Shown piece after piece: positions 27,321 to 35,802 of a stretch of DNA of 64,000 nucleotides. Position 1 is the first letter of the stretch. Each line of letters opens with the position of its first letter. The notes beneath the pieces were generated by a model. It was not told the DNA's origin, did not search any database, and was given only the letters and a program-made list of their open reading frames with translations. This DNA is from Desulfobacteraceae bacterium (GTDB lineage: Bacteria > Desulfobacterota > Desulfobacteria > Desulfobacterales > Desulfosalsimonadaceae): contig JAABTJ010000001.1 in the NCBI GenBank assembly GCA_011389935.1, forward strand, positions 62,001 to 126,000, in the 5' to 3' direction. The translations under genes and the position numbers were made by a program.

Positions 27321-27472
27321 TGGCTTCGTAAAAAGTCGTGATCAGACGGCTTTGAAAAAAGTTCAAGATCAAGGCGCGTGCAATTTTTGAAGAATTGAGC
27401 GTACTTAGCCGTACGTGAGATTCTTCAAAGATTGCGCGCAACGCAGATATTGGACTTTTTGCGAAGTCGTCA
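27321..27472 (+). repeat. Palindromic intergenic repeat, copy 1 (core type A)
   Basis: About 150 bases with ends GGCTTCGTAAAAAGTC and GACTTTTTGCGAAGTCGTCA in inverted order. The inner flank GTTCAAGATCAAGGCG (27361-27376) and the right flank AGATATTGG (27445-27453) enclose a long hairpin with arms TTTGAAGAAT / ATTCTTCAAA and CGTAC / GTACG around TTAGCC. Copies 2 (31021) and 3 (50784, inverted) share this core. The last bases TCA form the stop codon of the PurF-like gene. No open reading frame is present, so it resembles a non-autonomous mobile (MITE-like) element. Confidence 0.85.
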
Positions 27473-28888
27473 ATAATAGCTGCTCCCGTCCCAGCAGTGG
27501 GTGCAAAGCTTTTCTTTGGGCAGCCCTATTGCTTCGATCATATCGTTTATCCGTTGAAACTTCAAGGAGGTGAGCCCCAGCCGCTCCTGTATATTTTCGA
27601 CCATTCGGGCGCACTTTGCGGTCCTGTGATCCGCGTAATCGGCCATATAATCCTGTATCATCGCCTCGTCATCCGTTTTTTCGACCACATGGATCGCCTT
27701 TCGACCGACCAGGTCAAGGCTTGAACGGGAGAAGGAAAAATTCAAAAACAGGCAGGGATGAATCAGTGTGGGGCAGGCAACCCGCATATGAACTTCTTTT
27801 GCCCCGGCTTCAAAGAGCAGCTTGACATTTTCCTTGAGTTGCGTCCCCCGAACGATGGAATCGTCGCAGAAAAGCAGGCGCTTGCCGTCAATCAGGTCTT
27901 TAACAGGGATCAGCTTCATCCGTGCCACCAGGTCGCGATCCGCCTGGTTCTGGGGCATGAAACTGCGCGGCCATGTCGGCGTGTACTTTACATAGGGGCG
28001 CGCATACGGGATGTTGCGGACATTGGCATAACCGATGGCATGGCCGATCCCCGAATCAGGTATCCCCGAAACCAGATCAACGGAGGTATCGTCATTTCCG
28101 GCCAGTTTTCTTCCGCACCTGTATCGGACGGATTCGACGTTTATGTTTTCGTAGCTGGAGGCCGGATACCCGTAATATATCCACAAAAAAGCGCAGACCT
28201 GCATTCTGTCCCCGGGGGGGACAAGCTGCTCGAATCCGTCGGGACGTATGCACACCACTTCACCCGGGCCGAGAAAATATTCGACGTCATATCCGAGATT
28301 AAAAAAAGCGGTGGTTTCGGAGGCGACGGCATACCCCTGCTCCTTTTTGCCGATGATAAGGGGCGTCCTCCCCAGTTTGTCGCGCGCGGCGACAATCCCG
28401 TCGTCCGTCAGCAGCAGCATCGAACACGAACCTTCTATCCTTTCCCGGGCATGTACAATGCCTTCCGCGAAGCTGTCTTTCTGGCTGATGAGCATGCCAA
28501 CGAGCTCGGTGGGGTTGACCGCGCCGCCGCCCGCCTCGGAAAAATGGATTTTCTGCCGGAAAGCCGCCTTTGAGATCTCATCCAGGTTGTTGATTTTACC
28601 GACGGTGGCAATGCCGAACGTCCCCTGATGCGTTCCCAGAATCAGCGGCTGTGCGTCGTTGTCACTGATAACGCCGATGCCGCTGGTTCCGTGAAAACCG
28701 GGAATCTCGGAGCCCATCTTGGTTCTGAAGTAACTGTTCTCGATCTTCTTGATCGATTTTAAGATCCGCTCCTTGTTTTTAACAGCCATCCCGCCGCGGC
28801 GGGTTCCCAGGTGCGAATGATAATCCGTTCCGTAAAACACATCAATCACACAGTCGTTTTTCAATATTGCGCCGAATAACCCGCCCAT
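27470..28888 (-). CDS. Amidophosphoribosyltransferase (PurF) homologue lacking the catalytic cysteine
   Basis: A 472-residue PurF-like protein with an N-terminal class II glutamine amidotransferase fold and a C-terminal phosphoribosyltransferase. The PRPP loop is intact (LLFCDDSIVRGTQLKENV near residue 345). A cysteine pair at the C terminus (CTHCWDG) resembles a PurF cluster ligand. The N terminus is MGGLFG, whereas active PurF starts with Met-Cys-Gly; the nucleophile is glycine. Glutamine hydrolysis should therefore be lost, and the protein may use free ammonia or have another role. Its stop codon lies in the edge of repeat copy 1. It could be a second PurF in the genome. Confidence 0.85.
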   Translation of the reverse strand: MGGLFGAILKNDCVIDVFYGTDYHSHLGTRRGGMAVKNKERILKSIKKIENSYFRTKMGSEIPGFHGTSGIGVISDNDAQPLILGTHQGTFGIATVGKINNLDEISKAAFRQKIHFSEAGGGAVNPTELVGMLISQKDSFAEGIVHARERIEGSCSMLLLTDDGIVAARDKLGRTPLIIGKKEQGYAVASETTAFFNLGYDVEYFLGPGEVVCIRPDGFEQLVPPGDRMQVCAFLWIYYGYPASSYENINVESVRYRCGRKLAGNDDTSVDLVSGIPDSGIGHAIGYANVRNIPYARPYVKYTPTWPRSFMPQNQADRDLVARMKLIPVKDLIDGKRLLFCDDSIVRGTQLKENVKLLFEAGAKEVHMRVACPTLIHPCLFLNFSFSRSSLDLVGRKAIHVVEKTDDEAMIQDYMADYADHRTAKCARMVENIQERLGLTSLKFQRINDMIEAIGLPKEKLCTHCWDGSSYY

Positions 28889-29057
28889 TATGGATACTAC
28901 CTTCTGCTGATTTTAGAAAATCCTACGTTCCCGCCGTATTTTGCATTGTTTTTCATTGCCCGCATCCCGGCAAAAAATTCTTTATTCCATCAAAATCGCC
29001 CCGTGTCAAACCGTATGAGCAAAATGGTATGATTTTCATGAAAAATCCGGCTGCACA

Positions 29058-29678
29058 CTACCCGTCGCCGCGGGGTTCCCCGGTTTCAATACGGCCTGCG
29101 GATCGGGAAAATTCCATTCCCATGCGGTATGCCGCATCCATATATTCCGGAAAACGGAGCGCATCCCCTTCAAAATCAAGCCCCCGGCACAAGAGACGAT
29201 TTTCGAGGCGGGCATCGAGCACGTCAAGAAAATATTTCATCGAAAGCAGCATCCCGTCAAAAAGCTTCTTCCCTTTCGTCGCGCCCGCTGCAATAAGGAA
29301 TGCTTTTCTGACGATCTGCTGCCTTTCATCAACATCATTGCCGATCCAGTATTTTTTCACCCACAATGACTGGCACCGGTCCATGAGAATTTTCAAATGC
29401 GCGCTGACCGTATAAAAAAACACCGGCGTGGCAATCATAATGCCGTCCGCGGAAAGGAGACGATCCCGGATCTGCTGGAAATCATCCTTGATGGCACACT
29501 CCCCGTCCTTTTTACATCCGTAAATTTCAAGGCACGGGGAGATCTGGTAATCCCGGAGAACGATGGGATCGATCTCCGCCCCACCATCTCTTGCACCCTT
29601 GACCGCCATGGAAAGCAGCATGGCCGTATTCCCTTTTCTTCGCGGACTTGCATATACCGCAACGATTTTTTTTGTCAT
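29058..29678 (-). CDS. Flavodoxin-fold / NADPH-dependent FMN reductase-like protein
   Basis: 206 residues with the FMN-binding loop ASPRRKGNTAMLL at residues 8-20 and the second flavin segment ATPVFFYTVSAHLKILMDR. Three cysteines in the PCLEIYGCKKDGEC region recall iron-sulfur flavoproteins, although spacing differs from the common pattern. It is a probable electron-transfer flavoprotein or NAD(P)H:flavin oxidoreductase. The ATG at 29678 has GGGGA about eight bases upstream; the open frame reaches 29708. It is divergent from the radical SAM gene at 29916. Confidence 0.85.
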   Translation of the reverse strand: MTKKIVAVYASPRRKGNTAMLLSMAVKGARDGGAEIDPIVLRDYQISPCLEIYGCKKDGECAIKDDFQQIRDRLLSADGIMIATPVFFYTVSAHLKILMDRCQSLWVKKYWIGNDVDERQQIVRKAFLIAAGATKGKKLFDGMLLSMKYFLDVLDARLENRLLCRGLDFEGDALRFPEYMDAAYRMGMEFSRSAGRIETGEPRGDG

Positions 29679-29915
29679 GAAATTTTCCCCATAGTGAAAA
29701 CGGCGCAAAGGAGGTACATTTTATCGTGACGACTCATACAACATATAATAAATTCCTTATGATTTACAACGATGAAAATCCGCCCCCTTGACATCAAACA
29801 CCGATGATGCCATTGATTCATAGAGCCCTTTCCACAACAATGACTGCCGACCGGCTGAAAATGGCCGGGATTGCAAATATAACCGACAATACAGACGTGT
29901 CGGGAGCCGATTTTC

Positions 29916-30830
29916 ATGGATACTGATTTCAAGCCGGCATATCTGCAAGCCCTCGCCGCAGGAGAACTTTCACGGAAAGCGGAAAAAGCCGCAGCCCTTC
30001 TTGAAGATTGCACCTTGTGTCCGAGGCAGTGCCATGTCAACAGGACAGCCGGCGAAACCGGCATCTGCAATACAGAAAAAAATGCGCGGGTATCCTCCAT
30101 CCATGCCCATTTCGGAGAAGAGCCACCCCTTGTAGGGACCCATGGTTCCGGAACCATCTTTTTCACCTTCTGCAACCTGATGTGCCATTTCTGCCAGAAC
30201 TGGGACATCAGTCATGAGGGATACGGGGAAGAGGTAACCGACGGGGAGCTTGGGGAAATGATGCTGTCGCTCCAGAAAAGAGGATGCCACAACATTAATC
30301 TGGTAACCCCGACCCACGTTGTGCCCCAGATCCTTTCCGCCATAGAAAAAGCTGCACAAAAAGGGCTTTATCTTCCCCTGGTCTACAACAGCAGCGGGTA
30401 TGATCGGCTGGATACACTGGCACTGCTTGACGGCATCATTGATATTTACATGCCGGATTTCAAGTTCTGGGACGAAAATACGGCGGAAAAGACCTGCGAC
30501 GCCCGCGATTATCCCGAGACCGCCAGAGACGCCCTTACCGAGATGCACCGGCAGGTGGGCGACCTCGTCGTCAGCAATGACGGATTGGCGCGCCGCGGAC
30601 TTCTCGTCAGGCATCTCGTCATGCCGGATGACATTGCCGGCACCCGGCAGATCATGCGATTCATCGTCCGAAGCATTTCCGGAAACACTTACGTCAACGT
30701 GATGTCCCAGTATCGCCCGGCCGGTCGTGCCCGGTATGTCCCGGCACTTTCACGCCCCCTTTCGGCTTCGGAGTACCGGCAGGCCGTTACGGCGGCCCGC
30801 GAAGAGGGGATTGTCCGGTTCGCCGGATAA
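29916..30830 (+). CDS. Radical SAM protein, PflA-like (COG1313 type)
   Basis: A 304-residue radical SAM enzyme. The cluster motif is CNLMCHFC near residue 86, preceded by an accessory cysteine group (CTLCPRQCHVNR ... GICN) near residues 32-52. This arrangement is that of the pyruvate-formate-lyase-activase-like COG1313 group, whose targets are mostly unknown. A glycyl-radical enzyme gene is not in the window. It is monocistronic, and the region downstream holds a repeat copy and the sat leader. Confidence 0.88.
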   Translation: MDTDFKPAYLQALAAGELSRKAEKAAALLEDCTLCPRQCHVNRTAGETGICNTEKNARVSSIHAHFGEEPPLVGTHGSGTIFFTFCNLMCHFCQNWDISHEGYGEEVTDGELGEMMLSLQKRGCHNINLVTPTHVVPQILSAIEKAAQKGLYLPLVYNSSGYDRLDTLALLDGIIDIYMPDFKFWDENTAEKTCDARDYPETARDALTEMHRQVGDLVVSNDGLARRGLLVRHLVMPDDIAGTRQIMRFIVRSISGNTYVNVMSQYRPAGRARYVPALSRPLSASEYRQAVTAAREEGIVRFAG

Positions 30831-30913
30831 CCGTCTTCCCCTGAATCGTCGATCCGCTTCCGATCTGAAATGGTTCCGGTATTTTCTCTTCCTGCGGGCG
30901 TCCCCTTTTCCCC

Positions 30914-30942
30914 TTGACAAAAATAATATTCCCTACTAAAAA
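30914..30942 (+). promoter_or_regulatory. Probable promoter upstream of sat
   Basis: A consensus TTGACA (30914-30919), 17 bases, then TAAAAA (30937-30942). If used, the sat message would have a leader of about 310 bases that includes repeat copy 2. The 427 bases from 30831 to 31257 hold only this site and the repeat. Confidence 0.5.
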
Positions 30943-31020
30943 TGATTTTTTAATATTTCGAGGATCGACTTGACATACGGGAACAGCGAATTGGTCGATT
31001 TTCAAACAGGACCAAACGGT

Positions 31021-31168
31021 GATGAGCCCGTAAAAAGTCGATTTTGGGCGGCAAAGTAAAAAGTTCAAGGCGCGTGCAATTTTTGAAGAATTGATCGTAT
31101 TTAGCCGTACGTGAGATTCTTCAGAAATTGTGCGCAACGCAGATATTGGGCTTTTTACGAAGCCGTCA
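31021..31168 (+). repeat. Palindromic intergenic repeat, copy 2 (core type A)
   Basis: It has the same orientation and core as copy 1, with right flank AGATATTGG (31141-31149) and the end TTTTTACGAAGCCGTCA. The left flank reads GTTCAAGGCGCG and lacks the internal GATCAA found in the other copies. It lies in the leader of sat, 89 bases before the start codon. Confidence 0.85.
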
Positions 31169-31257
31169 AACGGTATCCAACCGGAAGTCCATACCTCCGG
31201 GAAGCGATAAAGACAATACCACAGGAAAATAATAATCTGATTGAAAGGAGAACAAGC

Positions 31258-32532
31258 ATGTCAAAACTGATCCCCCCCCATGGCGGTAAAGGCCTGATTA
31301 CTCTTTTGCTCGAGGGCGCCGAACTCGAAGCGGAAAAGAAAAAAGCCGAAGGCCTCAAAAAAGTGGCCATGAGCCCCCGTGAACAGGGCGACCTTATCAT
31401 GATCGGCACCGGCGGTTTTTCCCCGCTCGAAGGTTTCATGACCAAAGCCGACTGGGAAAGCGTATGCAACGACTTCCTCCTGGCCGACGGCACCTTCTGG
31501 CCGGTCCCCGTGACCCTGTCCGCGAGCAAGGAAGAGGCCGACGCCATCAAGGAAGGCGACGAAATCGCCCTGTACGCCCCTGAAACCGACGAGATCATGG
31601 GCACCATGAAAGTCACCGAAAAATTCGAAATGACCGAGGAAAACAAGCGGTTCGAATGTGAAAAAACCTTCATGGGCGAAGGCACCCCGACCAAGGAAGA
31701 ATTCTGGAAGCTCGCCGAAGAGGAGCATCCGGGCGTACAGATGGTCATGCAGCAGAAGCCCTTCAACCTGGCAGGCCCGATCAAGCTGCTCTCCGAAGGC
31801 GAATTTCCGACCAAGTACAAGGGCATTTACATGCGCCCCGCAGAAGCCAGAAAGATCTTCGATGAGCGCGGCTGGCAGAAAATCGCCGCCCTTCAGCTCC
31901 GCAATCCCATGCACCGCTCCCACGAATACCTGGCCAAAATCGCCATCGAGGTCAGCGACGGCTGTTTTATCCATTCCCTGGTCGGCAACCTGAAACCCGG
32001 CGACATTCCTGCGGAAATCCGTGTAAAGTGCATCGACGTGCTCGTGCAGAACTATTTCGTGCCCGACAAGGTCGTCCAGGGCGGATACCCGCTGGACATG
32101 CGCTATGCCGGTCCCCGTGAAGGCCTGCTCCATGCGACCTTCCGCCAGAACTACGGCTGCTCGCACATGATCATCGGCCGCGACCATGCCGGCGTCGGCG
32201 ACTTTTACGGCATGTTCGAAGCACAGACCATATTTGAAAAAATCCCTTATCCCGAAGGCGAAGGAAAAGCTCTGCTCTGCAAGCCGTTGAAGATCGACTG
32301 GACTTTCTATTGTGTGAAATGCGACGGCATGGCCTCCCTGAAAACCTGCCCGCACAGCAAGGAAGACCGCGTACTGCTTTCCGGTACGATGCTCCGCAAG
32401 ATGCTTTCCGAAGGCGGCGAACTGCCGGATCACTTCGGCCGCGAAGAAGTGCTCGATATCCTGCGCCTTTACTACCAGGGCCTGACAGACAAAATCGAAG
32501 TCAAGCTCCACGGCGCAGCCACCGGCGAATAA
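31258..32532 (+). CDS. sat: ATP sulfurylase (sulfate adenylyltransferase)
   Basis: A 424-residue homo-oligomeric enzyme that activates sulfate to adenosine 5'-phosphosulfate, the first step of dissimilatory sulfate reduction. Active-site motifs are [10 protein letters not shown] near residue 220 and [10 protein letters not shown] near 310. A cysteine-rich segment ([15 protein letters not shown]) near 350 matches the zinc-binding type found in sulfate reducers and archaea. There is no APS kinase domain. AAAGGAG lies seven bases before the ATG. Codon use is strongly biased to a few codons, as expected for a highly expressed gene. A strong terminator follows, so it is monocistronic; the aprBA and qmo genes are not in the window. 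Confidence 0.98.
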   Translation: MSKLIPPHGGKGLITLLLEGAELEAEKKKAEGLKKVAMSPREQGDLIMIGTGGFSPLEGFMTKADWESVCNDFLLADGTFWPVPVTLSASKEEADAIKEGDEIALYAPETDEIMGTMKVTEKFEMTEENKRFECEKTFMGEGTPTKEEFWKLAEEEHPGVQMVMQQKPFNLAGPIKLLSEGEFPTKYKGIYMRPAEARKIFDERGWQKIAALQLRNPMHRSHEYLAKIAIEVSDGCFIHSLVGNLKPGDIPAEIRVKCIDVLVQNYFVPDKVVQGGYPLDMRYAGPREGLLHATFRQNYGCSHMIIGRDHAGVGDFYGMFEAQTIFEKIPYPEGEGKALLCKPLKIDWTFYCVKCDGMASLKTCPHSKEDRVLLSGTMLRKMLSEGGELPDHFGREEVLDILRLYYQGLTDKIEVKLHGAATGE

Positions 32533-32568
32533 TTCATTCGCGGTATACACAAAACGTTCGTCCCTCCT

Positions 32569-32607
32569 TAAAAAACCGCCCGGCAATTTGCCGGGCGGTT
32601 TTTTTTG
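32569..32607 (+). terminator. Rho-independent terminator of sat
   Basis: ACCGCCCGGCAA and its complement form a GC-rich stem with a very small loop, flanked by A6 and T8. The symmetry could also stop transcription from the other side. Confidence 0.95.
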
Positions 32608-32775
32608 TCCGGTGATGCCGCCTTAAAACGGTCGAAAAATTCACCTCTTCTGACACGCGCCGGATATGCGGTCGCACAGCGCCTTTACTTCGCTCCACAA
32701 AAATGATATATATCCCACAAATATTGGACACGTTTTTTGCCATCTATCGAAAACCGGTAATAAAAGAGTACAAAC

Positions 32776-33717
32776 ATGTATTTTGAAACGGCCGGAATTG
32801 AAGTGGCCATATGGGTACCGCCGCTGGTGGCTTTCGTTATCTCCTTTTTCACGTCCATGGGGGGCGTTTCAGGGGCCTTTCTCCTGCTCCCCTTCCAGAT
32901 GTCTGTACTCGGATACACCCACCCCTCGGTAAGCGCAACCAATCAACTGTTCAACATCGTTGCCATTCCAAGCGGGGTTTACCGATATTTCAGGGAGGGG
33001 CGCATGGTCTGGCCGCTTACCTGGATTGTTGTGGCCGGAACCCTTCCCGGAGTTTTCATCGGGGCGTTCATCCGGATCGCATGGCTGCCCGATCCGGCGC
33101 ACTTCAAGCTCTTTGCCGGAGCCGTCCTCCTTTATATCGGCATCCGAATGATACGGGATCTTCTCAAAAAAGATCCGGCCGGTGCGGATCGGGCCGCAAG
33201 TGAAAAACGCTTCCAGGAGCTCATGCGCACCTACTATGCCGGAAAAGCCAAGCACATGGAACCGCCGGTAGCAATCACGCATTTCAACACACGGCGGCTG
33301 GGCTATACGTTTTACGGTGAGAAATACGACATCCCCTTCTGGGGAATTTTCGCCCTCAGCTTCATTGTCGGGATCATCGGCGGAATTTACGGCATCGGCG
33401 GCGGCGCAATCATTGCCCCCTTTTTCGTGACTTTCTTTGGCCTGCCGGTCTATACCGTGGCAGGGGCCGCTTTGATGGGCACATTCGTCACCTCGGTTGC
33501 CGGGGTGGCTTTTTACCAGGCGATTGCCCCCTTTTACCCGGACATGTCCGTGGCGCCGGACTGGCTTTTGGGCGTTCTCTTCGGCATCGGGGGCATGGCC
33601 GGGATGTACATGGGGGCCCGTTTCCAGCGATTCGTCCCCGCCCGGGTCATCAAGTGGATGCTGTGCGCGATCCTTGTTTTTACGGCCGGAAAATACATCG
33701 TCAACTTTTTTTCATAA
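32776..33717 (+). CDS. TauE/SafE-family membrane permease
   Basis: A 313-residue integral membrane protein with about eight hydrophobic segments in two repeated halves. The repeats are marked by SFFTSMGGVSGAFLLLPFQ near residue 20 and GIIGGIYGIGGGAIIAPFF near residue 200. A hydrophilic loop of about 50 residues lies between the halves. The family moves sulfite, sulfoacetate, sulfate or other small anions. Position just after sat suggests sulfate or sulfite transport, but a terminator separates them, so this is inference. Confidence 0.88.
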   Translation: MYFETAGIEVAIWVPPLVAFVISFFTSMGGVSGAFLLLPFQMSVLGYTHPSVSATNQLFNIVAIPSGVYRYFREGRMVWPLTWIVVAGTLPGVFIGAFIRIAWLPDPAHFKLFAGAVLLYIGIRMIRDLLKKDPAGADRAASEKRFQELMRTYYAGKAKHMEPPVAITHFNTRRLGYTFYGEKYDIPFWGIFALSFIVGIIGGIYGIGGGAIIAPFFVTFFGLPVYTVAGAALMGTFVTSVAGVAFYQAIAPFYPDMSVAPDWLLGVLFGIGGMAGMYMGARFQRFVPARVIKWMLCAILVFTAGKYIVNFFS

Positions 33718-33818
33718 ACACATGGAAATGACGAACGACACGTCCTATGTTTAAAGAGGCTGAAATTGCATCTTTTCTTTCTCCCCAAACCTAAAAACGA
33801 TCACCAAGGAGCCGAAAA

Positions 33819-34814
33819 ATGAAAAAACAAATTTTATTATGCCTTATTTTTGCTGTTTTGATGGTTTTTTCAACCGTTGCCGTATCGGCCGAAACCACCT
33901 GGAACGCCAACTCGGTCTGGCCGCCCGGCAACCATCAGACCAAAGCCCTTGAAGAATTTTCCGTCATGGCAAAAGAGATGACCGACGGCGAGGTGAACAT
34001 CATTGTCAGCAGCGGGGGGGCACTGGGATTTAAAGGGCCCGAGCTTCTGGGCGTCGTCCGAGACAACCTCGTTCCCGTATCCGACATGCTCATCAGCGGA
34101 GTGGCCGGAGATGAAGCTGTATTTGGCGTTGTCACCATGCCGTTTCTGTGCCGCAGCTTTGAAGAAGCCCGCCTGCTCAACGAAATTGCCCGTCCCCATT
34201 TTGACCGGGCCGCCGAAAAATGGAACCAGAAAATCCTCTATATTTCTCCCTGGCCCGGCGCCGGTCTCTGGACCACCAAAAAAATTCAGTCCGTGGAGGA
34301 CATGAAGGGCCTTAAAACCCGGACCTATGACAAAAACGGGGCGCTTGTGGTTGAAGCCACCGGCGGCACGCCGTATGCCCTGCCTTTTGCCGAGGTATAT
34401 TCCGCCCTTGCGACCCGCATGATCGACTCGGTGATCACCTCAACGCCCACCGCCGTTGATGCCAATTTCTGGGAAGTGCTCGATTACTACCATCCTCTGA
34501 ATATTACCATCGCCACCAACATGGTTAACGTAAACCTCGACGCCTTTAACCGCCTGGATGGAAAAACCCAAAAAGCCCTTGTGGAAGCGGGCAAAAAGAT
34601 GGAGGCGGCCATGTGGGAAAAGGTCGCCGAACTCGACCGGGAAAAAGAGCGAATCTCTAATGAAAACGGTATCGAAACCGTGGCGCCATCCGATGAGCTC
34701 ATGGATTCTCTGACGGAAATCACCGCCGACATCCGCCGGGACTATCTTGACGATGCCCCCCCGGAAGCCCGGGAAATCGTCAATGCCTTTCTGAAAGAAG
34801 TCGGCCGCCAGTAG
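33819..34814 (+). CDS. dctP: TRAP transporter solute-binding protein
   Basis: A 331-residue periplasmic binding protein of the DctP family. A Sec signal peptide ends near VSAET at about residue 24. Family features include MADGEV-like MTDGEVNII and the RTYDKNGALVVEATGG region with the arginine that binds the ligand carboxylate. AAGGAG precedes the ATG. It heads an operon with dctQ, dctM, pxpABC and korDABC, so the ligand is probably 5-oxoproline or a related organic acid. A hairpin and a palindromic repeat separate it from dctQ, a common way to keep the binding protein in excess. Confidence 0.93.
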   Translation: MKKQILLCLIFAVLMVFSTVAVSAETTWNANSVWPPGNHQTKALEEFSVMAKEMTDGEVNIIVSSGGALGFKGPELLGVVRDNLVPVSDMLISGVAGDEAVFGVVTMPFLCRSFEEARLLNEIARPHFDRAAEKWNQKILYISPWPGAGLWTTKKIQSVEDMKGLKTRTYDKNGALVVEATGGTPYALPFAEVYSALATRMIDSVITSTPTAVDANFWEVLDYYHPLNITIATNMVNVNLDAFNRLDGKTQKALVEAGKKMEAAMWEKVAELDREKERISNENGIETVAPSDELMDSLTEITADIRRDYLDDAPPEAREIVNAFLKEVGRQ

Positions 34815-34821
34815 CCACCCA

Positions 34822-34861
34822 TTCAACCCATGCCCGCTGGAGCTACGGGGCATGGGTTGAA
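34822..34861 (+). terminator. Hairpin after dctP, probable processing or attenuation site
   Basis: TTCAACCCATGCCC (34822-34835) pairs exactly with 34848-34861 around a 12-base loop, eight bases after the dctP stop. No T-run follows. It should stabilise the dctP message and reduce read-through to the permease genes. Confidence 0.6.
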
Positions 34862-34870
34862 CAATACAAA

Positions 34871-35004
34871 CTATCTCAAAAAAATCTTTTGCCCCAATAT
34901 CTTCGTTGGCGGTGAAATTGAAATCCTCGGAATACTGCAGTATGCCTCCGGTTTCAATTTCACCTCCGCCTTGATCTTGAACCAAAATCTTTTTTTTGAG
35001 ATGG
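34871..35004 (-). repeat. Palindromic intergenic repeat, copy 4 (core type B)
   Basis: About 134 bases with inverted ends (CTATCTCAAAAAAATCTTTT and its near complement). Read on the minus strand it contains GTTCAAGATCAAGGCG (34967-34982) and AGATATTGG, the same flanks as copies 1 and 3. The hairpin core between them (34908-34970) is different, with arms GGTGAAATTGAAA / TTTCAATTTCACC and the centre ATACTGCAGTAT. Its ends also differ from type A. The rest of the 390-base gap, 35005-35203, shows nothing beyond the dctQ ribosome binding site. Confidence 0.8.
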
Positions 35005-35203
35005 CTTGTAGCACTCAAAAACAGATGCGCCCGCAAAAGGTTGGGGGACGGGTAAAAAATAGCTGTTTCGCTGCAGAGTCCTGTACATCCGCCGCGCTTT
35101 TTGTGGCAAAACATTTCGTAACGGTATTGTCCCGATATGGACCACGGGTTCCGTCGCAATATACAAACGAAGTTATGATCCCGCCGCAAGGGGAGATACA
35201 CGA

Positions 35204-35752
35204 ATGATTCGAGCCATGAAAAAACTGATCAACGGCATCGATTTTTTATCCGGCCTGGGAGGGCTTCTTACGGGTCTTATGATGTGCGCGGGCGTCGGGC
35301 TTATTGTAACCGAGATCGTTTACCGCGGCGTATTCAATCAGACCACTTATGTTGCCGAGGAATACGCCGGGTACCTGATGGCGATGCTGACCTTCTGCGC
35401 CCTGGGGTATACCCTTCGGGAACGCGGACACATCCGGATGACTTTTATTCACAAGCTGATAACCGGCAGGCCGAGGGTGTATCTAGATATGGCCTGCATT
35501 GTCATCGGTTTTTGCTTCTGCCTGGTGCTGACCTATCATACCGCGACGTTTTTCTGGGATGCCTATACCGGCGGGCAGCGTTCCATGCAGATATCCCGCA
35601 CCTACCTGGCCATCCCGAAATTTTTCCTGCCGCTGGGTGCTTCCATTCTCACCCTGCAGTTTCTGGGAGAATTTCTAAAAGGCATATGCATTCTTCGAAA
35701 CGATACGGACGGCATCACGATAAAACAAGAAGCCACGGACCAGGGGCGGTAA
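35204..35752 (+). CDS. dctQ: TRAP transporter small permease
   Basis: A 182-residue membrane protein with four predicted transmembrane helices and the DctQ-type segments EEYAGYLMAMLTFCALGYTLRERGHIRM near residue 50. It couples with DctM in sodium-driven import of the DctP-bound solute. GGGGAG precedes the ATG by nine bases. An in-frame ATG four codons later is also possible. Confidence 0.92.
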   Translation: MIRAMKKLINGIDFLSGLGGLLTGLMMCAGVGLIVTEIVYRGVFNQTTYVAEEYAGYLMAMLTFCALGYTLRERGHIRMTFIHKLITGRPRVYLDMACIVIGFCFCLVLTYHTATFFWDAYTGGQRSMQISRTYLAIPKFFLPLGASILTLQFLGEFLKGICILRNDTDGITIKQEATDQGR

Positions 35753-35802
35753 CCCCTTTGAACAAAAAAGCCAACAAAACATCTTGAAACAGGAGAAGCA
35801 AC

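Noticed and set aside
31261-32586. 441-codon open frame opposite sat
   Set aside because: It is explained by the strong codon bias of sat; no independent support.
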